Notes: generated by a model from the letters alone, not told the origin. A stretch of 64,000 nt of DNA from Mycoplasmatota bacterium (GCA_018394315.1 CP074575.1:1334615-1398614); one strand, 5' to 3'; positions 35,580-43,493 are shown, counted from the stretch's first letter. Numbers and translations are program-made.

Positions 35580-36086
35580 ATGGTTTATTCAGTACCAAGA
35601 AAGATCTACAGAAAATTTCATGTAAAGCACGATGACTTTGAAATAGATATTCCTATATCACTTGATCAAAGTAACTTTGAGCTATCTCCCAAAATATTTC
35701 CAGACAGTAAAGAATTGGTTGAGACTATTAGATCATATGGATATGATGTTGTGGATCAACTCCCAAATAATTTAAATGAATTATTTCATTTTAATTGTGA
35801 TAAACAGGAAGTTTATTATTTATTTTATAAACTAAAGTATAGAAAGATGAAAGGGTTCAAATTCACTGATGGGGAGTTACTTGAAATACTATTGGTTGAG
35901 GAATTTCCTGATGGGTTAAGTATCGTAAATGATGATGAATTAAGGAAGTATTCTATAAAACTATACAAACAATTTGGTGATAGGTTTGTTAATTATAATT
36001 TTCACGATTTAATATCAACATTTCTTAAAGCTAACGACATTGTGATTGAGGATAATGTTGCAAGACATATATCAAAAGCAAATTAG
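35580..36086 (+). CDS. Hypothetical protein upstream of the peptide-regulator locus
   Basis: 168 aa, soluble, charged and mainly helical in the second half. The region from KLKYRKMKGFKFTDGELL to RFVNYNFHDLISTFLKANDI looks like a small winged-helix-like or DNA-related domain, but I cannot assign a family. AGGTGATGTAA precedes ATG 35580. It ends 59 bp before the secreted-peptide gene, so a regulatory link is possible but unproven. Confidence 0.65.
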   Translation: MVYSVPRKIYRKFHVKHDDFEIDIPISLDQSNFELSPKIFPDSKELVETIRSYGYDVVDQLPNNLNELFHFNCDKQEVYYLFYKLKYRKMKGFKFTDGELLEILLVEEFPDGLSIVNDDELRKYSIKLYKQFGDRFVNYNFHDLISTFLKANDIVIEDNVARHISKAN

Positions 36087-36113
36087 TTGTTAAGAGACGC
36101 GCGCATCTTTTTA

Positions 36114-36133
36114 CATAAATTTAAAAATTTATG
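36114..36133. promoter_or_regulatory. 20-bp near-perfect palindrome, putative operator
   Basis: CATAAATTT-AA-AAATTTATG: nine-bp arms (36114-36122, 36125-36133) around a two-base centre, ending at the ribosome site of the secreted-peptide gene. Its position and symmetry suit a dimeric XRE-type regulator such as the one encoded at 36.3 kb. The arms are AT-rich, so chance or an RNA hairpin is possible. Confidence 0.55.
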
Positions 36134-36145
36134 GAGGAGATTAGA

Positions 36146-36271
36146 ATGAAAAAGATATTAAGTTTTATAGCTGTGATTGCAGTAATTTTAACCATGGCAT
36201 TTGCTTTTAACTCAAATACATTCAAAAGCTATGAGGATGGAACAGCTGGAGCAAGGGTTTGTGATGCATAA
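36146..36271 (+). CDS. Short secreted peptide precursor, putative quorum-sensing pheromone
   Basis: 41 aa: a basic start (MKKILSF), a hydrophobic segment AVIAVILTMAFAF with an AFA signal-peptidase-like site near residue 20, and a short polar tail (FNSNTFKSYEDGTAGARVCDA in total, about 21 residues). An excellent GGAGGAGA lies seven bases before the ATG. The size and design match Phr, PapR and NprX precursors, whose active 5-7 residues come from the C-terminal region. It is followed by its own terminator and then, on the same strand, by an HTH-TPR regulator. It could instead be a small membrane or antimicrobial peptide; the single Cys is unusual for Phr-type signals. Confidence 0.65.
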   Translation: MKKILSFIAVIAVILTMAFAFNSNTFKSYEDGTAGARVCDA

Positions 36272-36298
36272 AAAGAATTCTTTAGGAATTCTTTTTTT
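36271..36298 (+). terminator. Terminator between the peptide gene and its regulator
   Basis: Ten-bp stem AAAAGAATTC / GAATTCTTTT (loop TTTAG), then Ts, beginning at the last base of the peptide stop. It would limit co-transcription and allow strong, separate expression of the peptide. Confidence 0.88.
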
Positions 36299-36332
36299 CG
36301 GGAAAGAATGGTAAAATATAAGTGGTGGTTGT

Positions 36333-37613
36333 ATGAGAGAAGTTTTATTTAAAAAATATATATCAAGTAGTGAAAATGCGAAGTTGTTAGGAACATTAAT
36401 AAGAATCAATAGAATTGAACAAAATATTTCAGTTGAAGCTTTGGCCAATTACGCGAAAATCGCGAGAAGTTATTTAAGTCAAGTTGAAAGAGGAGTTCGT
36501 TCTGCATCTGGAAAAAAATATGCGTCAATTTTTGAGCAATTAGATATTGATTTTAAAGTAATAGATAACGATCTAATGACTCAAAGGTTCGAAAATATTT
36601 TAGAAGCCATTAATTACGTTGATAATGACAAAGCTAAATTATTAATAGATAAGCTAGAGAATTCTAAAGTGCATTTTGCACATTCAACAGGAATAGTTGA
36701 ATATTACCTGATTAGGTTTATTTTTTACGTAATTACTCAAAAAGGTACGTGGTCACCAGAGATTGATGAGTTAGAGAATAAGTTACTAAGAATTAGGGGA
36801 AATTTATCTCAAAACTACAAAATATTATTATCTCAATATAGAGGTGTCAGAAAATACTATGATAAGGAATTTGATGAAGCTTTAACTCTGTTGCATCGTG
36901 CAAATGATTATGGAATAAGTAAACACACTCCCATGATAAATTATCATATCGGTTTAGTTTATACAGTGTATAATAAGCCAGTACCTGCAATTTTAGCTTG
37001 TTTAAAATCTAAATCGTATTTTGAGAAAGAAATGAATTATAAAAGAAGTATTGCTACTAGAATGCATTTAGGAATTAATTATTCTTTGGTGGGTGACTAC
37101 CAATTAGCTGAAGATAATTATAATGATATTATTCAAATATCAAAAAAATTAGATTTTTCTAACTACTTACCTACTGCATATATTAATCTTGCGTACTTAC
37201 ATCTTCGTTATAGAAATTTTGACATGGTTTACAAATATTTAGAATTAGGAAGAAAATTAGATCCTAATCATTGGGATTTTATTTATTGTGGAATTTTGAC
37301 TTCATCTAAAGCGAAAGATAATGAAGCATTGAGTAAATGGATTAAGTTAGGTAAAGATGACAAATTTAGTGATGTTAAACCGTTAAGATATTTTATAGAA
37401 TTATTTGAGTCATTACATTCTGAAACAAATGTTGATATAAAAGGACTCTATGAAAAGACTATAGAGTCAATTAAAGAAAACTTTAATTATATTGAATATG
37501 AGGCTATAGTTCTTATGTATATTGAGTTTCTTGAATCTAATAGAATGTATAAAGAAGCTTTGAATTATCAACAGGAATTATTTTGGACTATGAAAGGTAA
37601 GCGAGATGATTAA
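36333..37613 (+). CDS. HTH-XRE plus TPR regulator, RNPP (NprR/PlcR/Rgg)-like
   Basis: 426 aa. An XRE helix-turn-helix covers about residues 14-73 (LGTLIRINRIEQNISVEALA, then ARSYLSQVERG). The rest is a helical repeat array with TPR-like units, for example MINYHIGLVYTVYNKPVPAI, TRMHLGINYSLVGDYQLAED and TAYINLAYLHLRYRNFDMVY. The length and layout match NprR (about 423 aa). RNPP proteins bind re-imported signal peptides with their TPRs and change DNA binding. The secreted-peptide gene just upstream supports this role. The 3' end overlaps the PopT-type gene by 8 bp. Confidence 0.82.
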   Translation: MREVLFKKYISSSENAKLLGTLIRINRIEQNISVEALANYAKIARSYLSQVERGVRSASGKKYASIFEQLDIDFKVIDNDLMTQRFENILEAINYVDNDKAKLLIDKLENSKVHFAHSTGIVEYYLIRFIFYVITQKGTWSPEIDELENKLLRIRGNLSQNYKILLSQYRGVRKYYDKEFDEALTLLHRANDYGISKHTPMINYHIGLVYTVYNKPVPAILACLKSKSYFEKEMNYKRSIATRMHLGINYSLVGDYQLAEDNYNDIIQISKKLDFSNYLPTAYINLAYLHLRYRNFDMVYKYLELGRKLDPNHWDFIYCGILTSSKAKDNEALSKWIKLGKDDKFSDVKPLRYFIELFESLHSETNVDIKGLYEKTIESIKENFNYIEYEAIVLMYIEFLESNRMYKEALNYQQELFWTMKGKRDD

Positions 37614-38424
37614 GACATTTTTTGGTGGAGTTATTATTGGAATTGCGAACATTATTCCTGGAGTAAGTGGTGGAACAATGATGGTACTTATGGGAATGTA
37701 TGATAAAACCTTAGGAGCAATTTCTAATCTATTAAATGTAGATAATAAGAATAGAGTAAATGATTTTAGTTATCTATTCATTATATTTATAGGCGCTATA
37801 ATAGGAGCGGTATCTTTTGCGAATATTTTAAACATATTGTTTTTACATTTAGAAGTTCAAACATATTATTTCTTTATTGGACTTATAGTTAGTAGTTTAC
37901 TTGTATTTAGCAAGAAAGAATTTAATAATTACAGTATTGATTTTGCTTGGCTTTTATTTGGTTCTTTAGTTATTTTAAGTACACAGTTTTTAACGGATAG
38001 ATCAATTTTCTTTGGCCTTCCAGATATAAGCATTAATTTGATACTTGTACTTATTTTAGTAGGTATGGTAGCTGGTGCATCTATGATTATCCCGGGTGTT
38101 AGTGGGAGTTTAATTCTCTTAGTTTTGGGTAAGTATCATTTGATAAAAGCTTATGTTGCTAATCTGTTTAGTTTGAAATTTGAGATCTTGTTTCCGCTTT
38201 TTGTTTTTGGAATTGGAACTTTAATAGGTATTTACCTAACTGCTAGATTAACTAAAGAGATGTTAAGAAAGTATAGAAGAGTAACACTAAGCTTCATTAT
38301 CGGTATGATCTTAGCAAGTATAATCATTTTGATTCCACGTAATAATTATAATCTATTTACTATTTCCACTTCATTAGCAACTTTAGGAATAGGCTTTTAT
38401 GTAGTGAGAATAATTAATAAATGA
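37606..38424 (+). CDS. DUF368 (PopT-type) undecaprenyl-phosphate translocase family protein
   Basis: 272-aa polytopic membrane protein with about eight helices. It has the repeated family motif IGIANIIPGVSGGTMMVLMG near residue 11 and its inverted-repeat echo GMVAGASMIIPGVSGSLILL near 151. DUF368 proteins have been linked to recycling the C55-phosphate carrier across the membrane for wall synthesis. It starts inside the end of the HTH-TPR regulator, so it is translationally coupled and probably part of the regulator's output or autoregulatory unit. Confidence 0.85.
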   Translation: MIKTFFGGVIIGIANIIPGVSGGTMMVLMGMYDKTLGAISNLLNVDNKNRVNDFSYLFIIFIGAIIGAVSFANILNILFLHLEVQTYYFFIGLIVSSLLVFSKKEFNNYSIDFAWLLFGSLVILSTQFLTDRSIFFGLPDISINLILVLILVGMVAGASMIIPGVSGSLILLVLGKYHLIKAYVANLFSLKFEILFPLFVFGIGTLIGIYLTARLTKEMLRKYRRVTLSFIIGMILASIIILIPRNNYNLFTISTSLATLGIGFYVVRIINK

Positions 38425-38447
38425 AAAGGAGTTAAAATACTCCCTAT

Positions 38448-38873
38448 TTATATAACTTTAACCATTAAGATATGTTCAATTCCAGCTTCTGTGAACGTAT
38501 CTCCTTTTTTTTTATAGTCTAATCTTTCATAGAATGGTGCTGCTGAACATTGAGAATTAAGTTTTAGTAATTCAATATTAGTATTTTCACGAATTTCATT
38601 TTCAATGAATTCCATGATTTTTTTTCCTATTCCAAGGTACCTATATTCTTCTAAAACAGCAATCCTTTCTATTTTCGCATAATTATCTACAAGTCTATAC
38701 CTTCCCGCTCCTATTGGTGAACTGTTTAGGTAAGCTACAATTAATGTAGCTTCTCTATCTAATCCATCATGTTCTAAATCTCTTGGGACTTGTTGTCCAT
38801 CTATGAATACAATCTCTCTTACTTTTAAGTGATCGAGTATTTCTTGAGAGTCTTTTGCTAACTTAATTTCCAT
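38448..38873 (-). CDS. GNAT family N-acetyltransferase
   Basis: 141 aa. The acetyl-CoA pyrophosphate-binding loop is ERIAVLEEYRYLGIGKKIM near residue 69, and the C-terminal part LKLNSQCSAAPFYERLDYKK matches ElaA/YjcF-like GNATs. The substrate is unknown. The frame extends five codons upstream, but the ATG at 38873 follows GGAGGTAACT on the minus strand and is preferred. It is convergent with the PopT-type gene. Confidence 0.88.
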   Translation of the reverse strand: MEIKLAKDSQEILDHLKVREIVFIDGQQVPRDLEHDGLDREATLIVAYLNSSPIGAGRYRLVDNYAKIERIAVLEEYRYLGIGKKIMEFIENEIRENTNIELLKLNSQCSAAPFYERLDYKKKGDTFTEAGIEHILMVKVI

Positions 38874-38976
38874 AGTTACCTCCATCAATTATTAAGACTG
38901 TTATTATTATACAATATAATAATTGTTATAAGAAGGAAAATGGTATATATTATTAATAGTGAAGGAGATTATTGCT

Positions 38977-40320
38977 ATGGATATTATTGTTAAATTGTTT
39001 AAAGATAAAAATATAGATTTAGAAGAGAAACTGTTAGAATTTCATCCGTTTGATATCTCTCAAGCGATTTTAGAGATAGATGATAGTGAAAAAAGATTAT
39101 TCTTTTCATTAAATATTGAGTTAGTTTCAGAAGTCTTGGCTAATCTTGAACCCGATTTATTTTTAGAATATATTGAAGATATTCAGCCCAAACTAGTCTC
39201 TAATATAATTTCAGAAATGGAATTTGATGATGCAGTTGATATCTTACAAGAAATGGATGATGACGATCAAGTAGTTATACTAAGCTTAATGGATTCCAGT
39301 CACCGAGAAAAAATCAAATACTTAATGAATTATAAAGAAGATACTGCTGGTGCTATAATGACTACTGAATATATAAGCATTCCAGTTGATTGTTCTGTCA
39401 AACAAGCAATGAGAAGAGTAATTAGTTTGGCTGAAGATGCTGAAACAGTAAATGTTATTTATATACTCGATAAAGATAAATTAGTAGGTGTCTTATCTTT
39501 AAGAGAGTTAATTATTGCTAGAGCTGATGATATTATAAATGAAATTATGACAACTAACTTAATAACAACAACTACTACAGTAGACCAATCAATTGTCGCT
39601 GAAATAATGATGGATTATGATTTTACTGTATTACCGGTTGTTGATAAATTAAATAGACTTATTGGTATTGTCACTATCGATGATGTTATTGATGTGCTTG
39701 ATGAAGAAGCAGTTGAGGATATTTCTGCACTGGCTGGGGTTACCGATGTAGACATCGATCATGATACTGAAACAGTTATTAGTTCAGTAAAGAAGAGATT
39801 TCCTTGGCTGGTAGTCTTACTAGGCGTAGGTTTTCTAACCAGCATTATTATAGCTTCCTTTGAAGAGACAATTAATGAAATCCCTATACTCGCAATGTTT
39901 TTACCGTTAATACTAAACATGAGTGGTAACACAGGTACGCAAGCATTAGCTGTTACAGTTCGTGGATTGTCAACCAATCAATTTGTTGATAAAAAAGATG
40001 TTTTTGAACATTTATGGCGTGAGTTTAAAACATCGTTGTTAAACGGATTAATGCTAACAGTCTTAGTTTTTATAATGGCTTATGTTATGGGGCGTTTTAC
40101 GGGCAATAATGATGTAATGTTTCCGTTAGTTATTTCTGTATCTGTATTCATTGCACTTGTTTTAGCAACTCTTGCAGGAGCATTTATTCCACTTGTAATT
40201 AATGCATTAAAAATCGATCCCGCAGTTGCATCAGGACCGTTTATTACTACTATTAACGATATAATTTCTTTAACAATTTATTTAACTCTTGCTTCTATAT
40301 TTATAGTAGGATTGAGCTAA
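38977..40320 (+). CDS. mgtE: Magnesium transporter MgtE
   Basis: Mg2+-gated channel, 447 aa. The N-terminal superhelical domain covers about 1-125, two CBS domains follow (YKEDTAGAIMTTEYISIPVD near 125; INEIMTTNLITT near 195), then a plug helix and five membrane helices. The pore region is PLILNMSGNTGTQALAVTVR near 307 and the Mg2+-binding Asp is in FITTINDIISLTIYL near 424. GTG 38959 is in frame, but GAAGGAG precedes ATG 38977. There is only about 90 bp upstream and I see no M-box. Confidence 0.95.
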   Translation: MDIIVKLFKDKNIDLEEKLLEFHPFDISQAILEIDDSEKRLFFSLNIELVSEVLANLEPDLFLEYIEDIQPKLVSNIISEMEFDDAVDILQEMDDDDQVVILSLMDSSHREKIKYLMNYKEDTAGAIMTTEYISIPVDCSVKQAMRRVISLAEDAETVNVIYILDKDKLVGVLSLRELIIARADDIINEIMTTNLITTTTTVDQSIVAEIMMDYDFTVLPVVDKLNRLIGIVTIDDVIDVLDEEAVEDISALAGVTDVDIDHDTETVISSVKKRFPWLVVLLGVGFLTSIIIASFEETINEIPILAMFLPLILNMSGNTGTQALAVTVRGLSTNQFVDKKDVFEHLWREFKTSLLNGLMLTVLVFIMAYVMGRFTGNNDVMFPLVISVSVFIALVLATLAGAFIPLVINALKIDPAVASGPFITTINDIISLTIYLTLASIFIVGLS

Positions 40321-40338
40321 AAATCAAATATACTAGGC

Positions 40339-40385
40339 AACACCACCCAGTTTTAATCATATAATGTGAGTAGGGTGGTGTTTTT
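40339..40385 (+). promoter_or_regulatory. Long-arm inverted repeat between mgtE and a small gene
   Basis: AACACCACCC (40340-40349) and GGGTGGTGTT (40373-40382) are perfect 10-bp complements flanking a 23-nt loop and followed by Ts, so this could be the mgtE terminator. The loop contains TATAAT (40360-40365), and the right arm is the only Shine-Dalgarno-like sequence before ATG 40388. It could therefore also be an operator around a promoter, or a hairpin that hides the ribosome site. Confidence 0.55.
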
Positions 40386-40387
40386 AT

Positions 40388-40696
40388 ATGAAAAATGAAC
40401 CGTTAATGTTTATTCAGACTGCTAAGACTGATATTAAGTCTAGTGTTCATCAGGTAATTTATGATTCGAATAAAGGTGTTACTGATGTTGATCCTAAAAT
40501 ACTCAAGAAGGCTGAAAACTTGGTCATTATGTATAAAAAAGGAAAACCAGTATTATGTTCAGTAAATTATGAAGGAATTTCACTTGTTGGTTTTCCTAAG
40601 GATATAGTTAATTCTACTTTGGAAGTAGAAGTAGAAGAAGTCATAAAAACTGTTAAACTCGAAGTAATTTCGAGCATTACTATTCTAAAGATTTAA
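40388..40696 (+). CDS. Hypothetical protein, 102 aa
   Basis: A small soluble protein without a recognised domain. It alternates polar and hydrophobic beta-like segments (LVIMYKKGKPVLCSVNYEGI and LEVEVEEVIKTVKLEVIS). Its ATG follows the GGGTGGTG arm of a long inverted repeat. It is convergent with the CotY/Z-like gene (6 bp between stops). Confidence 0.6.
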   Translation: MKNEPLMFIQTAKTDIKSSVHQVIYDSNKGVTDVDPKILKKAENLVIMYKKGKPVLCSVNYEGISLVGFPKDIVNSTLEVEVEEVIKTVKLEVISSITILKI

Positions 40697-40701
40697 CATT
40701 T

Positions 40702-41103
40702 TTATCTTCTAGAGCATTTCCTACAATTTATTGGCGAGAAACACTGTAGACAACATACACAGTTCAGGTCAATAATACAAGTCTGATCTACGCATCTAAG
40801 TCGTTGACATTGTTTTTCTTCCTTTTTGGAAGAAATTTCTCTTATAAGTCTACATTTAATAGTGCAATCGTCCATTATTTCTTCTACTCTAAACAGATTA
40901 GTTGTATCACCACCCGGACTTAAGAAAGCTTTGAAATCTGAACCATCGCACATGAAAAATGTTAACGGAATCGTGTTACCTGTAGCTTTGACCAATGAGC
41001 TATCACAACCTATACAAGAGGATGATTCTATAATCGCCTCTTTTTGTCTTTGGTCAACTTCTTTTACTATACGACATATAGTAGTTTTTTGGTTCCTATC
41101 CAA
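40702..41103 (-). CDS. CotY/CotZ-like cysteine-rich spore outer-coat protein
   Basis: 133 aa, about 14 cysteines. The central region NTIPLTFFMCDGSDFKAFLS followed by FRVEEIMDDCTIKCRLI matches CotY/CotZ crust and exosporium proteins, which polymerise through disulfides. The C-terminus is an extended Cys-rich tail (CVCCLQCFSPINCRKC). TTG 41103 follows GAGGTGAT at a good distance; a GTG nine bases upstream is part of that site. A sigma-K-like promoter lies just upstream on the minus strand. Confidence 0.82.
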   Translation of the reverse strand: MDRNQKTTICRIVKEVDQRQKEAIIESSSCIGCDSSLVKATGNTIPLTFFMCDGSDFKAFLSPGGDTTNLFRVEEIMDDCTIKCRLIREISSKKEEKQCQRLRCVDQTCIIDLNCVCCLQCFSPINCRKCSRR

Positions 41104-41125
41104 CGTTATCACCTCACTTTCATAT

Positions 41126-41153
41126 TATTCTATGTGTTTTATGTAAAAAGCGT
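41126..41153 (-). promoter_or_regulatory. Sigma-K-type promoter of the CotY/Z-like gene
   Basis: Read on the minus strand: AC at 41153-41152, a 17-bp spacer, then CATAGAATA (41134-41126), an exact match to the CATAnnnTA -10 of sigma-K. It sits about 22 bp before the start codon. B. subtilis cotY and cotZ are late mother-cell genes, which fits. Confidence 0.65.
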
Positions 41154-41173
41154 ATAGATAATGTGTCTATATA

Positions 41174-41201
41174 TTGTAAACTTACTTTTGTGTGGTAGAA
41201 T
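41174..41201 (+). promoter_or_regulatory. Promoter of the EIIB-like/tkt operon
   Basis: TTGTAA (41174-41179), 16-bp spacer, TAGAAT (41196-41201) with an upstream TG (extended -10). It overlaps the region of the divergent sigma-K-type promoter. Confidence 0.55.
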
Positions 41202-41219
41202 AATATACGAGGTGGTTAA

Positions 41220-41558
41220 ATGTTCAATGACAGTAATTTAATTTATTATATTGGTATTGGAATAGTACTTTTAATGGTTATTTTATTCTTTATCTTTAGA
41301 AAAAAGAAAGAACTTATTGTTGATGATTTATTAATAAGTAAAATCTTGTCAATAATATCTTTAGAAAATATAAAAGAGATAACCAGTGAGATATCTAGAG
41401 TCAAGATTGAGGTATTTGACCTAGAAATAATAGACTTTGATGAATTAAAGTCAATTTCAAATGGTGTTTTTATCTCTGGAAATAACGTAAAAGTAATGTT
41501 TAAAGATAGTGCAGATGAAATTGTAAAAGCTATAGAAAATAAAAGGAGAACAAAATGA
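41220..41558 (+). CDS. Membrane-anchored PTS EIIB-like protein lacking the catalytic cysteine
   Basis: 112 aa: one membrane helix (residues 8-25), a basic stop-transfer RKKK, and a domain LENIKEITSEISRVKIEVFD then ISNGVFISGNNVKVMFKDSA. This follows the EIIB (glucose family) pattern ENIxxxDxCxTRLRVxVxD...GVxxxGNxVQVIFG. At the phosphorylated-Cys position the sequence has Glu (TSEISR instead of xACITR). It cannot be a normal phosphocarrier, so a scaffold or sensor role is inferred. It overlaps the transketolase start by 4 bp. Confidence 0.72.
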   Translation: MFNDSNLIYYIGIGIVLLMVILFFIFRKKKELIVDDLLISKILSIISLENIKEITSEISRVKIEVFDLEIIDFDELKSISNGVFISGNNVKVMFKDSADEIVKAIENKRRTK

Positions 41559-43465
41559 AATCAGTAAACGCAATTAGAATGCTTGGTATGGCACAAATCA
41601 ATAAGGCTAATTCTGGACATCCTGGAATGGTACTAGGGGCAAGTCCTATGGCTTACGAATTATTTAAAAACCATTTAAATATCACACCGGATTATCCAAA
41701 TTGGTATAACAGAGATAGATTTATTTTAGCTGCAGGACACGGAAGTAGTATGCTTTATGCTTTACTACATCTAACTGGGTTTGATTTATCGATGGATGAT
41801 TTAAAAGGTTTTAGACAGATGGATAGTAAAACACCAGGACATCCTGAATATAAACATACAGAAGGAATCGATGCAACGAGTGGACCATTAGGTCAAGGAA
41901 TCGCAATGGGTGTTGGGATGGCTTTAGCAGAGACTGTCATGGCTAATAAATATAATAAAGACATTACTCTATTTGATTATTATACTTATGTTTTGTGTGG
42001 TGATGGTGATTTACAAGAAGGTGTGACTCAGGAAGCGATGAGTTTCGCAGGTCATAATGGTATAAACAAATTAGTTGTTTTATATGATAGTAACGATATT
42101 CAATTAGATGGTGGAGTAAGTTTAGCTCAAAGTGAAGATGTTAAAGGAAAATATGAAGCTATGAATTGGCATTATCAATTAGTAAGTGACGGAAATGATC
42201 TATTAGCTATTGGTGAAGCTATAAGAAAGGCAAAAGAAACGGACAAACCATCGATTATAGAAATCAAGACTATTATTGGATTCGGTTCTAAATTAGCAGG
42301 TGATTCAGCTTCTCATGGCTCACCATTAGGAAACGATTTAACAAACGAACTTAGAAAAGTTTTAGATTGGGAATATGATGATTTTGAAGTTCCAAGTGAT
42401 GTATATTCTGATTTTCAAGAAATAAAATCAAGAGGGAATAAAGGGTATGTAAAAAGTGTAGATAACTTTAAAATGTATCAAGAAAAATACCCAGAATTGT
42501 TTGCTGAATTAAATAGTGAATTAGAAACACCACTTATGAAGTTTGATAATGATTTAAATGAAGCAACAAGAGTTTCTAGTGGAAAGACAATTGATTTAAT
42601 TTCTAAGGAGATTCCTTATTTTATTGGTGGTAGTGCAGACTTAACTAAGTCAACTAAGGCAAAAGGAGCAGATGGAGATTTTTCTAAAGAGAATCGTAGT
42701 GGAAGAAATATCAATTATGGAGTAAGAGAACACGCAATGGGAGCTATTGCTAATGGTATTACTTTAACTGGGATGAAAACATTCACAGGTGCGTTCTTTG
42801 TGTTTAGTGATTATATGAAACCAGCTATGAGAATGGCTAGTTTAATGAACATACCAACTACGTTTGTATTTACGCATGACAGTGTAGCAGTTGGAGAAGA
42901 TGGGCCAACTCATGAACCCGTTGAGCAATTAGCTGGAATTAGAGCTATCCCTAATATGAACGTAATTAGACCAGCAAACGCACATGAAACAGCAGCTGCA
43001 TGGAAAATCGCAGTAGATAGTGATGCTACACCAACAACACTAGTATTTACTAGACAAAATTTATTGAATAACTCTTATTCGACATATGAAAATGTATTAA
43101 AAGGTGCATATATCATTTCAAGTGAGAATAAAAAACTTGATGGAATACTCTTAGCTGCTGGTAGTGAAGTAAATCTTGCAATTGAATCACAAAAAGTATT
43201 ATTATCTGAAGGAATAGATGTAAGAGTTGTATCTATCCCAAGTATGTTCATGTTTGATAAGCAAACAGAAGATTATAAAGAAGAAGTATTACCAAATGTA
43301 CCAACACTAGCAATGGAAATGGGTTCAGCAATGGGATGGTATAAATATACTAAGAATATCTTAAGTATAGATGAATTTGGGGCAAGTGCACCAGGACCAT
43401 TAGTTGTTGATAAGTATGGTTTTAATGTTGATAATGTTGTAAAAACATTTAAAAATATTTTGTAG
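41555..43465 (+). CDS. tkt: Transketolase
   Basis: TPP enzyme of the pentose phosphate pathway moving two-carbon units between sugar phosphates, 636 aa. The N-terminus has INKANSGHPGMVLGASPMAY near residue 15, and the TPP/Mg motif is CGDGDLQEGVTQEAMSFAGH near 148. The central domain has GVREHAMGAIANGITL near 389 and HDSVAVGEDGPTHEPVEQLA near 443. It starts at the ATGA overlap with the EIIB-like gene and ends before a terminator. Confidence 0.97.
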   Translation: MKSVNAIRMLGMAQINKANSGHPGMVLGASPMAYELFKNHLNITPDYPNWYNRDRFILAAGHGSSMLYALLHLTGFDLSMDDLKGFRQMDSKTPGHPEYKHTEGIDATSGPLGQGIAMGVGMALAETVMANKYNKDITLFDYYTYVLCGDGDLQEGVTQEAMSFAGHNGINKLVVLYDSNDIQLDGGVSLAQSEDVKGKYEAMNWHYQLVSDGNDLLAIGEAIRKAKETDKPSIIEIKTIIGFGSKLAGDSASHGSPLGNDLTNELRKVLDWEYDDFEVPSDVYSDFQEIKSRGNKGYVKSVDNFKMYQEKYPELFAELNSELETPLMKFDNDLNEATRVSSGKTIDLISKEIPYFIGGSADLTKSTKAKGADGDFSKENRSGRNINYGVREHAMGAIANGITLTGMKTFTGAFFVFSDYMKPAMRMASLMNIPTTFVFTHDSVAVGEDGPTHEPVEQLAGIRAIPNMNVIRPANAHETAAAWKIAVDSDATPTTLVFTRQNLLNNSYSTYENVLKGAYIISSENKKLDGILLAAGSEVNLAIESQKVLLSEGIDVRVVSIPSMFMFDKQTEDYKEEVLPNVPTLAMEMGSAMGWYKYTKNILSIDEFGASAPGPLVVDKYGFNVDNVVKTFKNIL

Positions 43466-43493
43466 AAATATATATCTGGTTTTATCTTAAAGT

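Noticed and set aside
38889-38976. M-box riboswitch upstream of mgtE
   Set aside because: Only about 90 bp is available and no M-box-like conserved segments are visible.
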